The notes under the pieces: model-generated | The model's database searches: none | What the model was told of the DNA's origin: nothing | What the model saw: the letters and a program-made list of their open reading frames with translations, nothing else | Position numbers and translations under genes: made by a program | From: Pythium myriotylum | Lineage: Eukaryota > Oomycota > Peronosporomycetes > Pythiales > Pythiaceae | Direction: 5' to 3' | DNA length: 64,000 bases | NCBI GenBank assembly: GCA_023091665.1 | Contig: JALJCQ010000007.1 | Location: forward strand, 1,550,001-1,614,000 | Part shown: in pieces, positions 20,495 through 30,834 of the stretch | Position numbering within the stretch: the first letter of the stretch is position 1 | Layout of the letters: every line of letters starts with the position of its first letter

Positions 20495-23400
20495 CTCCCC
20501 CTCGACTCGACTGCGTCTTGAACACCAAGCTTGGTGCGGAGCACGTCGAACTGGACAGTGGGGATCGGCTTGGTCATGATGTCGGCAAGCATGTCTTGGG
20601 TCGGGCAATACTGGAGAGACACTTGGCCGTCCTCGACCTTCTCACGAACGAAGTGGTAGCGAATGTCGATGTGCTTGGTGCGCTTGTGGAACTCGGGGTT
20701 CTTGGCCAACGCGATGGCACCTTGGTTGTCTTCGTACACCGTGAGCGCTTGGTCACTTGCAACTTCGCCGAGTTCGCACAGGAACGCCTTGAGCCACACG
20801 GCTTCTTGGATCGCTTCCGATAGAGCCATGTACTCTGCTTCGGTCGAGGAGAGGGCGACAGTTCGCTGCTTCTTGCTGCGCCAGCTGATGCATCCGCCGT
20901 TGAGCATGAACACGTAGCCGCTGGTGCTTCGACGTGACTCGATGTCGCCAGCCCAGTCGGCGTCGGAGTAGCCGACCAGTCTTCCGTCGTTCGATGCCGA
21001 GAACTGCAGGCCGTAGGTCGGAGTCGCTTGCAGATACCGGAGCACACGCTTGAGAGCTTGCCAATGTGTTGGACACGGGTCCGCGGCGAACTGGCTGAGT
21101 GTGCCGACTGCCGCTGCGAGGTCTGGTCGAGTGCCGACCATGAGGTACATCAGTGCGCCGACTGCACTTCGGTACGGCACGTTCTTCATGGTGTCTTCGT
21201 GCTTGCAACCACCTTCGCACATGGCCTTGGTCAGCTTGAGTCCGGGGTCTTGAGGAGTCCTCACTGGTTTGCAGTCTTGCATGCCGAACTTGGTCAGGAT
21301 CGACTGCAAGAACTTGGTCTGCCGCATGGTCACGTCGCCGGACTTGGGGTCTTGATCAACTTCCATGCCGAGGCAGTACTTGAGTTCGCCGAGGTCGGAC
21401 ATCTCGAAGCGTTCGCTGAGTGCACGCTTGGTCGCCGTGAGCAACTCGAGGCTGTTGCAGGCGAGGATGAGGTCGTCGACGTAGATCACCACGAAGATCA
21501 TCGCTGAGCCGCTCCGCTTGACGTACACGCAGTGGTCCATCTCGCACTTGGTGAAGCCGACCTTGCGCATGAAGGCGTCGATGGTCTGGTTCCACATGCG
21601 GGGCGACTGCTTGAGACCGTAGAGCGAGCGCTTGAGCTTGCACACGTAGTCGGGGTGGCGCTGGTCGACGAAGCCTTCGGGCTGCTTCATGTAGATTTCT
21701 TCGTCGAGGTTGCCGTTCAGGAACGCCGTCTTGACATCCATCTGATGGATCATGAGCTTGTGTCGAGCGGCGATGCTGAGGATGGTTCGGATCGACGTGA
21801 ACTTGGCGACGGGTGCGAACGTCTCTTCGAAGTCGATGCCGTACTTCTGCAGGAACCCCTTGGCAACGAGTCGAGCCTTGTACCGCTCGACGAGTCCTTC
21901 GGCGGTTTCCTTGACCTTGAACACCCACTTGCTGGTGATGGCCTTGCGTCCGGCTGGCAAAGGGACTAGGTCCCATGTCTCGTTCTTCTTGAGCGACTCG
22001 AGCTCGGAGTCGCAGGCTTCCTTCCAGTTGCTGGCGTCGTCGGATTCCATCGCCGACTTGAACGATGTCGGCAACTCTCCCCCTGAATTCACGACGAGAG
22101 CAAACTCTTCGTAATCTTGGTCTTCTCCCCCTTGTTCTTGCACGTCTTCGCCTTCTTCGTCTTCATCTTCTACGCCTTCCTCTTCGATCGACGTGAGCAG
22201 TGCAGACAGATCTTCGAGCGATGTCCTTGGACCTTGCGTGGGTGGTGGAGTCGCACCACTTGTGCGTCCAACCCGTCCGTAGCGCTTCTCAACTGGCGGT
22301 TCAGCCAGGTTCTCGAGCGAGTGCGTGCGAGAGTGGCGCTTGGACCCTGGTGCGTAGTCGACATTCGGCTGCTGGGCCGATGCTGGTGCTGCTGGACGCT
22401 GCGACCGCTGGCCCTGTTGCCACTCCGGTCGCTCGTAGCTGCGCTGACTTGGTGCTGGTGAGGCTGGCTGCCCACCCATGTCTTCATCATCTTGGTTGTC
22501 GGTTGCTTCATCTTGATCTTCATCATCTTCATCGTCGCGGAACTCGACGGACTTGCTCCAGGGTTCTTCGCGCTTGCCATCGTCGAATGTGTCTTCCATG
22601 AACTGTGCGTCTCGACTGATGACGATCCGACCGGTTGCGATTTCTTCAAACCGATACGCCTTCTCGTGGTCCGAGTAGCCGAGGAACCGACACAAGATGG
22701 CTCGGGCGTCGAACTTCGACCGCTTCTCCTTGGGCACGTGGACGTACGCATGGCAGCCGAACACCTTGAAGTTGGCGAGCAAGGGCTTCTTCCCGTACCA
22801 TTCTTCGTACGGCGACTTGTACAAGTCTTGAGCGCGGGTCGGAAGTCGGTTGCGAACTTCGACTGCAGTCATGACGGCTTCGCCCCAGTACTCGTCGGAC
22901 AAGTTGGCATGGTGGAGCTTGCAACGACCACACTCACCGATGGTTCGGTTCATGCGCTCCGCCACACCGTTCAACTGAGGCGTGTATGGCGGCGTGACAT
23001 CGTGCTCGATGCCACGCTTGCGACAGAACTTGGCAAGCTTGGCCGACTGGTACTCGCCGCCGCCGTCGGTTCGAAGCACCTTGACTCGACGACCGGTTTG
23101 GTTCTCGGCCCAGTTGACGAACTCGACGAACTTGTCGTAGACTTCGTCCTTGGACCGCATCAGGTACAACTTGCACAGTCGAGACTTGTCGTCGGTGAAC
23201 GTGGCGAAGTACTTCATGCCGCCGAAAGTCGGAGTCTTCATGGGGCCGGCCACATCGCTGTACACGACGTCAAGCAGATTCGCAGACCGCTTGGTCGTGC
23301 CCGACTGGAACTTGACGCGAGTCAGCTTGCCGAGTGCACAGCCTTCACAGACCTCCCACTCTTGCACAGACCCAATGTCGAGTCCGTCGGCGAGGTCCTT

Positions 23401-24816
23401 CTTGACGATGGCTTCGAGACCGCTGAAGCCGATGTGACCGAGTCGGAGGTGCCACAGGTACGACTTGGACATGGCGCGACCTCGTCTTGCACTGGCGGCG
23501 TGGGCTGCTTCAATCGACACTGGAGACATGTTGAGCTTGAACAGACCCTTGCCGATACGAGTGCCGATGGTCCGCTTGGCGCCCTTGAGAACGACGAAGC
23601 AACCGTCCTTGTCGAACGTCACGGGAGCAACGTCCTCCGTGAATCTTCCGACCGAGAACAGGTTGCGGCTGAGCTTGGGGATATGCCACACGTTGGTGAG
23701 CAAACCCTTCTTGACACCGCTTGGAGTCTTCATCGACATGAGAATGTCTCCCACGCCAACTGCTTGGACCGTGCCATCATCGGCCAGATGCACGTCGACT
23801 GGGTCAATCTTCTTGTAGTTCATCATGAACTGCTTGGTTCGCGACATGTGCTGAGTCGCACCCGAGTCGACCAACCACGCCGTGGATTGACTCGACTTGC
23901 CTTGGGTCTTCCCGACCGAGAACAGGTACTCGCCGGGGTCTTCATCTCGCGCAAGGTTGGCTCGCTGGAACCGTTGCCGAGGGTTGCCGTTGCCGTTTCC
24001 GTTGCCGTTGCCGCCGGAGTTGCCGTTGCCGTTGCCGTTGTCCTTGACACGCGAGTGGCACTCCGCGGCCCAATGACCGATCTTGCCGCAGTAGTTGCAC
24101 GTGCCAGTCTTCTTGACTGCACGGCCCTTGGGCTTCGCGTCACTTGTCATGAACGCTTGGCCAAGCGTGGCTCCGTCGCCACCTTGCTCCTTGCGCTTCA
24201 TGTCTTCATGGAGCAGCCGAGACGTCACGAGTTCCCACGTGAGCGCGTCGACACGCGACTCCAACGCCGTGATGAGGAACTGGTACGACTCGCTGAGACT
24301 GCCGAGAAGCGTGATCACCAAGTCGTCTTCGCTGACCGGAGCGCCGACTGCGTCGAGTTGCTCGGCCAGGGTCTTGAGCTTGTTGATGTGCGTGAGCACA
24401 TCGTCACCTTCTTCCATCATGGTCGTGAAGAAACGACGACGAAGAAAGAGCTTGTTGGCAAGGCTCTTCTTCTCGAAGTGTTCTTCCAGTCTTGACCATG
24501 CATCTTGCGCACCACTCGCCGACCGAACCAGCGGGAGCTGCGAGTCTTCCATCGCGAGACAGATCATCGCGAGCGCCTTGCGAGACTTCTTCTTGAAGAG
24601 GGCTCGGTCCGCGTCGGTCTGGCACTGCTCGAGTTTGACCTCTCCACAGACAACTTCCCAGACGTCGCGTTCTTCGAGCACCATCTGCATCTTGAACTTC
24701 CATGTGTGGAAGTTGGTTCCGTCGAACTTGTTGATGCGGGCTGGGGTGGTCGAATCCATGGCGAAGGCTGGGGAGGCGAAGTCGGTGGAGGCAGAGTCGG
24801 CTGGGCTTGGGCTCAT
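20449..24816 (-). CDS. Cop5 Gag-Pol polyprotein (intact, 1455 aa)
   Basis: All copia domains are in one frame, from the PBS ATG to a stop inside LTR14. CCHC knuckle, DSGA protease, HHCC pre-integrase, DD35E integrase, YVDD reverse transcriptase and RNase H SDADW/STEAEYM motifs are all present. It is closest to the Cop7 protein: both share VSIEAAH before the pre-integrase domain, EKRSKFD, and EDMGGQ in the linker (others EDMGEQ). It ends VSLQYCPTQ in RNase H, the VSLQ subtype. The Asn-Gly tract has the [17 protein letters not shown] pattern. Confidence 0.93.
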   Translation of the reverse strand: MSPSPADSASTDFASPAFAMDSTTPARINKFDGTNFHTWKFKMQMVLEERDVWEVVCGEVKLEQCQTDADRALFKKKSRKALAMICLAMEDSQLPLVRSASGAQDAWSRLEEHFEKKSLANKLFLRRRFFTTMMEEGDDVLTHINKLKTLAEQLDAVGAPVSEDDLVITLLGSLSESYQFLITALESRVDALTWELVTSRLLHEDMKRKEQGGDGATLGQAFMTSDAKPKGRAVKKTGTCNYCGKIGHWAAECHSRVKDNGNGNGNSGGNGNGNGNGNPRQRFQRANLARDEDPGEYLFSVGKTQGKSSQSTAWLVDSGATQHMSRTKQFMMNYKKIDPVDVHLADDGTVQAVGVGDILMSMKTPSGVKKGLLTNVWHIPKLSRNLFSVGRFTEDVAPVTFDKDGCFVVLKGAKRTIGTRIGKGLFKLNMSPVSIEAAHAASARRGRAMSKSYLWHLRLGHIGFSGLEAIVKKDLADGLDIGSVQEWEVCEGCALGKLTRVKFQSGTTKRSANLLDVVYSDVAGPMKTPTFGGMKYFATFTDDKSRLCKLYLMRSKDEVYDKFVEFVNWAENQTGRRVKVLRTDGGGEYQSAKLAKFCRKRGIEHDVTPPYTPQLNGVAERMNRTIGECGRCKLHHANLSDEYWGEAVMTAVEVRNRLPTRAQDLYKSPYEEWYGKKPLLANFKVFGCHAYVHVPKEKRSKFDARAILCRFLGYSDHEKAYRFEEIATGRIVISRDAQFMEDTFDDGKREEPWSKSVEFRDDEDDEDQDEATDNQDDEDMGGQPASPAPSQRSYERPEWQQGQRSQRPAAPASAQQPNVDYAPGSKRHSRTHSLENLAEPPVEKRYGRVGRTSGATPPPTQGPRTSLEDLSALLTSIEEEGVEDEDEEGEDVQEQGGEDQDYEEFALVVNSGGELPTSFKSAMESDDASNWKEACDSELESLKKNETWDLVPLPAGRKAITSKWVFKVKETAEGLVERYKARLVAKGFLQKYGIDFEETFAPVAKFTSIRTILSIAARHKLMIHQMDVKTAFLNGNLDEEIYMKQPEGFVDQRHPDYVCKLKRSLYGLKQSPRMWNQTIDAFMRKVGFTKCEMDHCVYVKRSGSAMIFVVIYVDDLILACNSLELLTATKRALSERFEMSDLGELKYCLGMEVDQDPKSGDVTMRQTKFLQSILTKFGMQDCKPVRTPQDPGLKLTKAMCEGGCKHEDTMKNVPYRSAVGALMYLMVGTRPDLAAAVGTLSQFAADPCPTHWQALKRVLRYLQATPTYGLQFSASNDGRLVGYSDADWAGDIESRRSTSGYVFMLNGGCISWRSKKQRTVALSSTEAEYMALSEAIQEAVWLKAFLCELGEVASDQALTVYEDNQGAIALAKNPEFHKRTKHIDIRYHFVREKVEDGQVSLQYCPTQDMLADIMTKPIPTVQFDVLRTKLGVQDAVESRGSVEDDAPRTQRHHSS
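20495..20504 (-). other. Polypurine tract of Cop5
   Basis: CGAGGGGGAG on the element strand, abutting LTR14. Confidence 0.85.
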
Positions 24817-24820
24817 AACC
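24808..24820 (-). other. Primer-binding site of Cop5
   Basis: GGTTATGAGCCCA on the element strand, abutting LTR15. Confidence 0.75.
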
Positions 24821-25179
24821 TGTTGGAAGGTCGCTTGGTTGGTGGGATGCAAAATGCAAAGTGAATTGATCGGGACTTAGTTCGCTGCTGCTACCTCTAA
24901 GCCGTCTGTGTGTGTCCTACGCTACCATAATCAAATGTATGTCCTACCTATCGTAAACATATGCAAACATAAACTGACTTCGTGGATACTTCAACGAAGT
25001 CGATGGGTGGCACTGGATTCAAACCAGAACCAGACGGAGAATCTTCCACATGTCGAATCTTCCACATGTCGAATCTTCCACGGAGAATCTTCTGCAGGAG
25101 AATCTTCTACAGCCGAGCTTCAACTGCCGAGCTTCAACTGGAATGATGACGCTGGGTTCGAGGCGCATCATCTTCAACA
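24821..25179 (-). repeat. LTR15 (5' LTR of Cop5)
   Basis: 359 bp, two 16-bp repeats. Right flank GAACG, which continues as GGGCCGATATATC, the gypsy integrase tail. Confidence 0.93.
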
Positions 25180-25475
25180 GAACGGGCCGATATATCTCGG
25201 CAGTACATCGTTAACTGCAATTAGTCTGAGTTGATAATTAGTCTGCGCGTCCATCTGTTTTGCTCAGACCATTATGTGTGATTGCCTCCTGGCGGAGGAA
25301 AGTGCCCGCGGGAATAGTTTGAAGCGGAGCGGTTTCACAGTCAAAGAAAGATCAGAGAGAACGATCGCTCTGCATCAGTGCGGCATTGCGATGCCCTTGC
25401 GATGCCACAAATAGAACTGGGGTATCCAGACTGTCGCCGGACGCTGGTGTCTGTGCTGTGCTCTCTCAAAACTCA

Positions 25476-27028
25476 CTGAAGCCGCGATACCGCAACACAC
25501 AAGATGGAGTCGTGCCCAACCTGTGCCGATGATGCGAGCGATGTGTCGCACCGTTGTGATCGTTGCGGGCGCCGCTGCCACGTCTTTTGCGGCACGCCAA
25601 TCACGGGAGGATACGGCGGCTTTGTGCGGTGCGAGCCCTGCAACATCACTGCGGCGAAGGCAGCCAAGCAAAACGAACGCCCGCTACACCCAAACAGCCC
25701 CCCAGCACAAGATGACGCCACCTGCAACACGTTCGAACCCTGTGACGACCAAGCGTAGTCGTGCCAAGGGGGATCGTGTTGCTCAGCATGTCGTGCCATT
25801 GGCACACAAGCGAGAAGTGGTGCTCTGGGTGATTGAACAAGAGAAAAAAAGGGTGAGACGAACTTCAGAGCGATCGCACTCGATCAGTTTCCTGCGTATT
25901 TTCGCTCTTGCACCAAACACGCCAACCAAGAAAAAGCTCGTCAGTGGTGGAACAATCGTGATAAGCTCCTGAAGACGAAGCGCGTGAGTGTGGTGCAGCT
26001 GCACCCGAACCAAGTCAAGCAAATGATGATAAAGGCCGCACCCGGCTGTGGTAGAAAGCCTAGTGAGTGGGTCAAGTGGATCTACCCATACCCAAAGATG
26101 AATTCAATTTGCTGCGCAAGCTCGGTGTGAAGCTCTCGCATCGGTTGTTGGAGCAGGCTGCGAGGTGGATCATCCAGTCATCAACATCGGAAAAATTCAA
26201 CATGGCTACGAGAGACAAAGACGGAAAGCTCATCTTGGACAAGATCAATATCCGGTGGGTCCAACACTTCTGTGACAAGTGCAACATCGTACCAAGAAAA
26301 AAAAACATAAAGAGTGTGAGTGCCATCAAGACTGAATTTATCGAGCGGTCTGTGGCGTACGACCTTGGTCAGCTGAAGAGAGATTTTGATGCAAAGGTTC
26401 TCGATGACGATACGATTACTAACATGGACGAAACGCACTTCATGGTGGACATGGACAACGGTAAAACTCTCGGTTTTCGTGGTGATGAGGAAGTCAAGTA
26501 CATGGACGTTGTGTCTGGAGGAGAGGGGATGACGATGGTCGTCAAACTATGCGGTGGCAGCGCAGCCCGCCTTTGCACCCCAATGATGATATTCAAAAAC
26601 GACAAATCGAGCTATCCCATCAGGGATGTGCCAGATGATGTGAAGGGTATTTGTTATCGCTCGCAGCCCAAGGTTGGATGGACAAGCGGAAGTTTGGTGA
26701 GTGGATTCAGGACGTCCGCTGCAACTCCACGCTGCCGAACAGAAAGAATTGTTCGTGGACAATGCAAGCGGCCACGGGTCATCACCTGAGGTCAAAGCGG
26801 TTTTAGTGACAAGAAACATTGATGTGCGATACTTTCCTGCGAACGCAACACATCTCTGTCAGCCCTCAGAAACCTTCGTGATTAAAAAAATCAAAGAGAT
26901 ATGGAGCCAGAAATGGGAGAGCACAAAATACGACTACATCAAAGCGAGCAAAAGACTCGATCAACCAAACGCGGCCGGCGAGTGGTCTGGCAAGATCAAA
27001 ACCCCCGGCAAATACTACTATCTCGAAC
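25476..27028 (+). pseudogene. Transposase locus copy 2 (pogo/DDE_1-like, frameshifted)
   Basis: Same architecture and same frame breaks as the copy at 17404-18955: zinc-finger frame 25504-25758, the A7 run at 25844-25850 with a -1 change after it, DDE core frame 26067-26789, then frame 26701-27028. First catalytic Asp of NMDETHF is at 26427-26429; second Asp (VDNASGH) at 26758-26760; the third position is Glu at 26869-26871 (QPSE). The stretch between the A7 run and 26067 reads, in the shifted frame, as a helical segment with PAYFRSCTKHANQEKARQWW. This copy is contiguous, so it is the best template for judging the breaks. Confidence 0.75.
25504..25758 (+). CDS. Zinc-finger N-terminal frame of transposase locus copy 2
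   Basis: Identical 84-codon frame to the one at 18674-18928: four Cys/His pairs (CPTC, CDRC, CHVFC, CEPC). It is conserved without change in three copies, like the broken transposase, so the conservation reflects recent duplication rather than selection. Confidence 0.5.
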   Translation: MESCPTCADDASDVSHRCDRCGRRCHVFCGTPITGGYGGFVRCEPCNITAAKAAKQNERPLHPNSPPAQDDATCNTFEPCDDQA

Positions 27029-27818
27029 TGCCGTTGCCGTTGTCCTTGACACGCGAGTGGCACTCCGCGGCCCAATGACCGATCTTGCCGCAGTAGTTGC
27101 ACGTGCCAGTCTTCTTGACTGCACGGCCCTTGGGCTTCGCGTCACTTGTCATGAACGCTTGGCCAAGCGTGGCTCCGTCGCCACCTTGCTCCTTGCGCTT
27201 CATGTCTTCATGGAGCAGCCGAGACGTCACGAGTTCCCACGTGAGCGCGTCGACACGCGACTCCAACGCCGTGATGAGGAACTGGTACGACTCGCTGAGA
27301 CTGCCGAGAAGCGTGATCACCAAGTCGTCTTCGCTGACCGGAGCGCCGACTGCGTCGAGTTGCTCCGCCAGGGTCTTGAGCTTGTTGATGTGCGTGAGCA
27401 CATCGTCACCTTCTTCCATCATGGTCGTGAAGAAACGACGACGAAGAAAGAGCTTGTTGGCAAGGCTCTTCTTCTCGAAGTGTTCTTCCAGTCTTGACCA
27501 TGCATCTTGCGCACCACTCGCCGACCGAACCAGCGGGAGCTGCGAGTCTTCCATCGCGAGACAGATCATCGCGAGCGCCTTGCGAGACTTCTTCTTGAAG
27601 AGGGCTCGGTCCGCGTCGGTCTGGCACTGCTCGAGTTTGACCTCTCCACAGACAACTTCCCAGACGTCGCGTTCTTCGAGCACCATCTGCATCTTGAACT
27701 TCCATGTGTGGAAGTTGGTTCCGTCGAACTTGTTGATGCGGGCTGGGGTGGTCGAATCCATGGCGAAGGCTGGGGAGGCGAAGTCGGTGGAGGCAGAGTC
27801 GGCTGGGCTTGGGCTCAT
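27018..27818 (-). pseudogene. Cop6 gag fragment fused to transposase-locus DNA
   Basis: Gag plus CCHC knuckle, 266 codons from the PBS ATG, with the stop in the neighbouring locus. Same protein as the fragment at 16614-17414. Native copia sequence starts at 27029. Linked to LTR16 and its PBS at 27810-27822. Confidence 0.85.
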
Positions 27819-27822
27819 AACC

Positions 27823-28181
27823 TGTTGGAAGGTCGCTTGGTTGGTGGGATGCAAAATGCAAAGTGAATTGATCGGGACTTAGTTCGCTGCTGCTACCTCT
27901 AAGCCGTCTGTGTGTGTCCTACGCTACCATAATCAAATGTATGTCCTACCTATCGTAAACATATGCAAACATGAAGTGACTTCGTGGATACTTCAACGAA
28001 GTCGATGGGTGGCACTGGATTCAAACCAGAACCAGACGGAGAATCTTCCACATGTCGAATCTTCCACATGTCGAATCTTCCACGGAGAATCTTCTGCAGG
28101 AGAATCTTCTACAGCCGAGCTTCAACTGCCGAGCTTCAACTGGAATGATGACGCTGGGTTCGAGGCGCATCATCTTCAACA
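27823..28181 (-). repeat. LTR16
   Basis: 359 bp. Carries CATGAAGTGACTTCG in place of CATAAACTGACTTCG, a variant shared only with LTR24. Right flank TTCTC, the complement of the GAGAA target seen before LTR13. Confidence 0.93.
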
Positions 28182-28186
28182 TTCTC

Positions 28187-28845
28187 ATCTTGATGGAGGT
28201 GGTCGGTCCCACCTACTGGAACCATCTAGGATGATCATGTTCGCATGCGCGAACAAGATCAGAGCAATCTTGCCTGAGAATACTCTCATCCACCCAGGAG
28301 CTCTGGTTGCTTGGATATCCAAGCCACTTGACCAAGAGCTGGCGTTCGCCATTCCTGTCGATCACAGGCAAAGGAGCGCGCACCGGTCGCAGCGCTTTCC
28401 TTCTGGTCTTGACACCAGTGTCGGGGACCCGACGTGCTCCTTCGGGTTTGGCAATCGTAACCCGAGGTCGTGCTGACGACACTATTGTCGCATCCGACGA
28501 CCATGTCGAACTTCGACGGGCTTGAGCAAGCCGTGCCGAGCGTCTTGGCGCTTCGCCGTGTGGACTAGCCACGCCACTTGCAGAATCCTGCATCGCGATA
28601 GAGTCGCCCGAGGAATCGTCCATGACGGGCACGCTCTCGTGCACGACTGCGGGTAGTCGTATATCGACCCCAACTCCGCTTGGAATTGTTTCCGACGACT
28701 CTTCGTCCGTGGATTCTTCATGACGAAGAGCCGACGTAGTACGTCGGGTGCGTCTGCAACCGTGTTGGCAGGTCGACCCTGTAGGAGTTTCCACTCCGCT
28801 TCAACACCTTGAACGGGCCGATATATCTCGGCAGTACATCGTTAA
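28187..28845 (-). pseudogene. Ty3/gypsy integrase tail with 51-bp deletion in the chromodomain
   Basis: Inverted copy of the fragment at 19214-19932, with the same frame break after HPTYYVG. The long frame (28794-28213) lacks the N-terminal 17 residues of the chromodomain (HYHVESLDSVRVHNGVR), so NGER joins QLLVKW directly. In the undeleted copy the lost segment is bracketed by AATGGCGAACGCCA and AATGGCGTCCGCCA, an imperfect direct repeat typical of slippage or recombination deletion. The deletion removes the first strand of the chromodomain fold. Confidence 0.82.
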
Positions 28846-29134
28846 CTGCAATTAGTCTGAGTTGATAATTAGTCTGCGCGTCCATCTGTTTTGCTCAGAC
28901 CATTATGTGTGATTGCCTCCTGGCGGAGGAAAGTGCCCGCGGGAATAGTTTGAAGCGGAGCGGTTTCACAGTCAAAGAAAGATCAGAGAGAACGATCGCT
29001 CTGCATCAGTGCGGCATTGCGATGCCCTTGCGATGCCACAAATAGAACTGGGGTATCCAGACTGTCGCCGGACGCTGGTGTCTGTGCTGTGCTCTCTCAA
29101 AACTCACTGAAGCCGCGATACCGCAACACACAAG

Positions 29135-29389
29135 ATGGAGTCGTGCCCAACCTGTGCCGATGATGCGAGCGATGTGTCGCACCGTTGTGATCGTTGCGGG
29201 CGCCGCTGCCACGTCTTTTGCGGCACGCCAATCACGGGAGGATACGGCGGCTTTGTGCGGTGCGAGCCCTGCAACATCACTGCGGCGAAGGCAGCCAAGC
29301 AAAACGAACGCCCGCTACACCCAAACAGCCCCCCAGCACAAGATGACGCCACCTGCAACACGTTCGAACCCTGTGACGACCAAGCGTAG
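29135..29389 (+). CDS. Zinc-finger N-terminal frame of transposase locus copy 3
   Basis: Third copy of the 84-codon CPTC/CDRC/CHVFC/CEPC frame. Its downstream transposase is interrupted 248 bp later by Cop7. Confidence 0.5.
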   Translation: MESCPTCADDASDVSHRCDRCGRRCHVFCGTPITGGYGGFVRCEPCNITAAKAAKQNERPLHPNSPPAQDDATCNTFEPCDDQA

Positions 29390-29637
29390 TCGTGCCAAGG
29401 GGGATCGTGTTGCTCAGCATGTCGTGCCATTGGCACACAAGCGAGAAGTGGTGCTCTGGGTGATTGAACAAGAGAAAAAAAGGGTGAGACGAACTTCAGA
29501 GCGATCGCACTCGATCAGTTTCCTGCGTATTTTCGCTCTTGCACCAAACACGCCAACCAAGAAAAAGCTCGTCAGTGGTGGAACAATCGTGATAAGCTCC
29601 TGAAGACGAAGCGCGTGAGTGTGGTGCAGCTGCACCC
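29390..29637 (+). pseudogene. Transposase locus copy 3, part before Cop7
   Basis: Helical KREVVLWVIEQ segment, the A7 run at 29475-29481 and the QEKARQWW segment. It ends at CACCC, the target-site duplication of Cop7. Confidence 0.75.
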
Positions 29638-29996
29638 TGTTGAAGATGATGCGCCTCGAACCCAGCGTCATCATTCCAGTTGAAGCTCGGCAGTTGAAGC
29701 TCGGCTGTAGAAGAACCTCCTGCAGAAGATTCTCCGTGGAAGATTCGACATGTGGAAGATTCGACATGTGGAAGATTCTCCGTCTGGTTCTGGTTTGAAT
29801 CCAGTGCCACCCATCGACTTCGTTGAAGTATCCACGAAGTCAGTCTATGTTTGCATATGTTTACGATAGGTAGGACATACATTTGATTATGGTAGCGTAG
29901 GACACACACAGACGGCTTAGAGGTAGCAGTAGCGAACTAAGTCCCGATCAATTTACTTTGCATTTTGCATCCCACCAACCAAGCGACCTTCCAACA
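29638..29996 (+). repeat. LTR17 (5' LTR of Cop7)
   Basis: 359 bp, AACCTCC haplotype (GTAGAAGAACCTCC rather than GTAGAAGATTCTCC), two 16-bp repeats. Confidence 0.95.
29671..29678 (+). promoter_or_regulatory. Possible initiator element in the LTR
   Basis: TCATTCCA about 34 bp into the LTR resembles the oomycete initiator consensus. It occurs in nearly all LTRs, but LTR1 has lost it through its 6-bp deletion. No TATA box is seen. The same bases encode the end of the polyprotein when the LTR is the 3' one. Use as a start site is a guess. Confidence 0.25.
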
Positions 29997-30009
29997 GGTT
30001 ATGAGCCCA
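29997..30009 (+). other. Primer-binding site of Cop7
   Basis: GGTTATGAGCCCA abuts LTR17. Complementary to the anticodon arm of tRNA-iMet. The ATG at 30001-30003 pairs with the CAU anticodon itself. Confidence 0.75.
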
Positions 30010-30803
30010 AGCCCAGCCGACTCTGCCTCCACCGACTTCGCCTCCCCAGCCTTCGCCATGGATTCGACCACCCCAGCCCGCATCAACAAGTTCGACGGAA
30101 CCAACTTCCACACATGGAAGTTCAAGATGCAGATGGTGCTCGAAGAACGCGACGTCTGGGAAGTTGTCTGTGGAGAGGTCAAACTCGAGCAGTGCCAGAC
30201 CGACGCGGACCGAGCCCTCTTCAAGAAGAAGTCTCGCAAGGCGCTCGCGATGATCTGTCTCGCGATGGAAGACTCGCAGCTCCCGCTGGTTCGGTCGGCG
30301 AGTGGTGCGCAAGATGCATGGTCAAGACTGGAAGAACACTTCGAGAAGAAGAGCCTTGCCAACAAGCTCTTTCTTCGTCGTCGTTTCTTCACGACCATGA
30401 TGGAAGAAGGTGACGATGTGCTCACGCACATCAACAAGCTCAAGACCCTGGCCGAGCAACTCGACGCAGTCGGCGCTCCGGTCAGCGAAGACGACTTGGT
30501 GATCACGCTTCTCGGCAGTCTCAGCGAGTCGTACCAGTTCCTCATCACGGCGTTGGAGTCGCGTGTCGACGCGCTCACGTGGGAACTCGTGACGTCTCGG
30601 CTGCTCCATGAAGACATGAAGCGCAAGGAGCAAGGTGGCGACGGAGCCACGCTTGGCCAAGCGTTCATGACAAGTGACGCGAAGCCCAAGGGCCGTGCAG
30701 TCAAGAAGACTGGCACGTGCAACTACTGCGGCAAGATCGGTCATTGGGCCGCGGAGTGCCACTCGCGTGTCAAGGACAACGGCAACGGCAACGGCAACTC
30801 CGG

Positions 30804-30834
<31 letters not shown>

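Larger units (their letters stand above)
20152..25179 (-). mobile_element. Cop5: full-length copia element with intact polyprotein
   Basis: 5028 bp from LTR15 (5') to LTR14 (3'). The LTRs are near-identical except for one 16-bp repeat unit and a base change (GCTACTGC versus GCTGCTGC). Outer flanks on the plus strand are TGCAT (left, inside an LTR) and GAACG (right, inside the gypsy/transposase spacer), so they do not form a TSD. Confidence 0.92.
25180..28181. mobile_element. Composite unit 2 (gypsy sliver, transposase, gag, LTR)
   Basis: Inverted copy of the 16509-20151 unit. It starts inside the gypsy tail at GAACG (only about 40 bp of it remains), then the spacer, the complete transposase locus on the plus strand, the gag|transposase joint (27028-27029) and minus-strand gag with PBS and LTR16. 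The next unit follows directly at TTCTC. Confidence 0.75.

Noticed and set aside
25844..25853. Programmed -1 frameshift at the A7 run in the transposase
   Set aside because: The codon phase does not give a proper slippery heptamer, and at least three other frame breaks follow in the same gene. Simple decay is more likely, though transcript data could change this.
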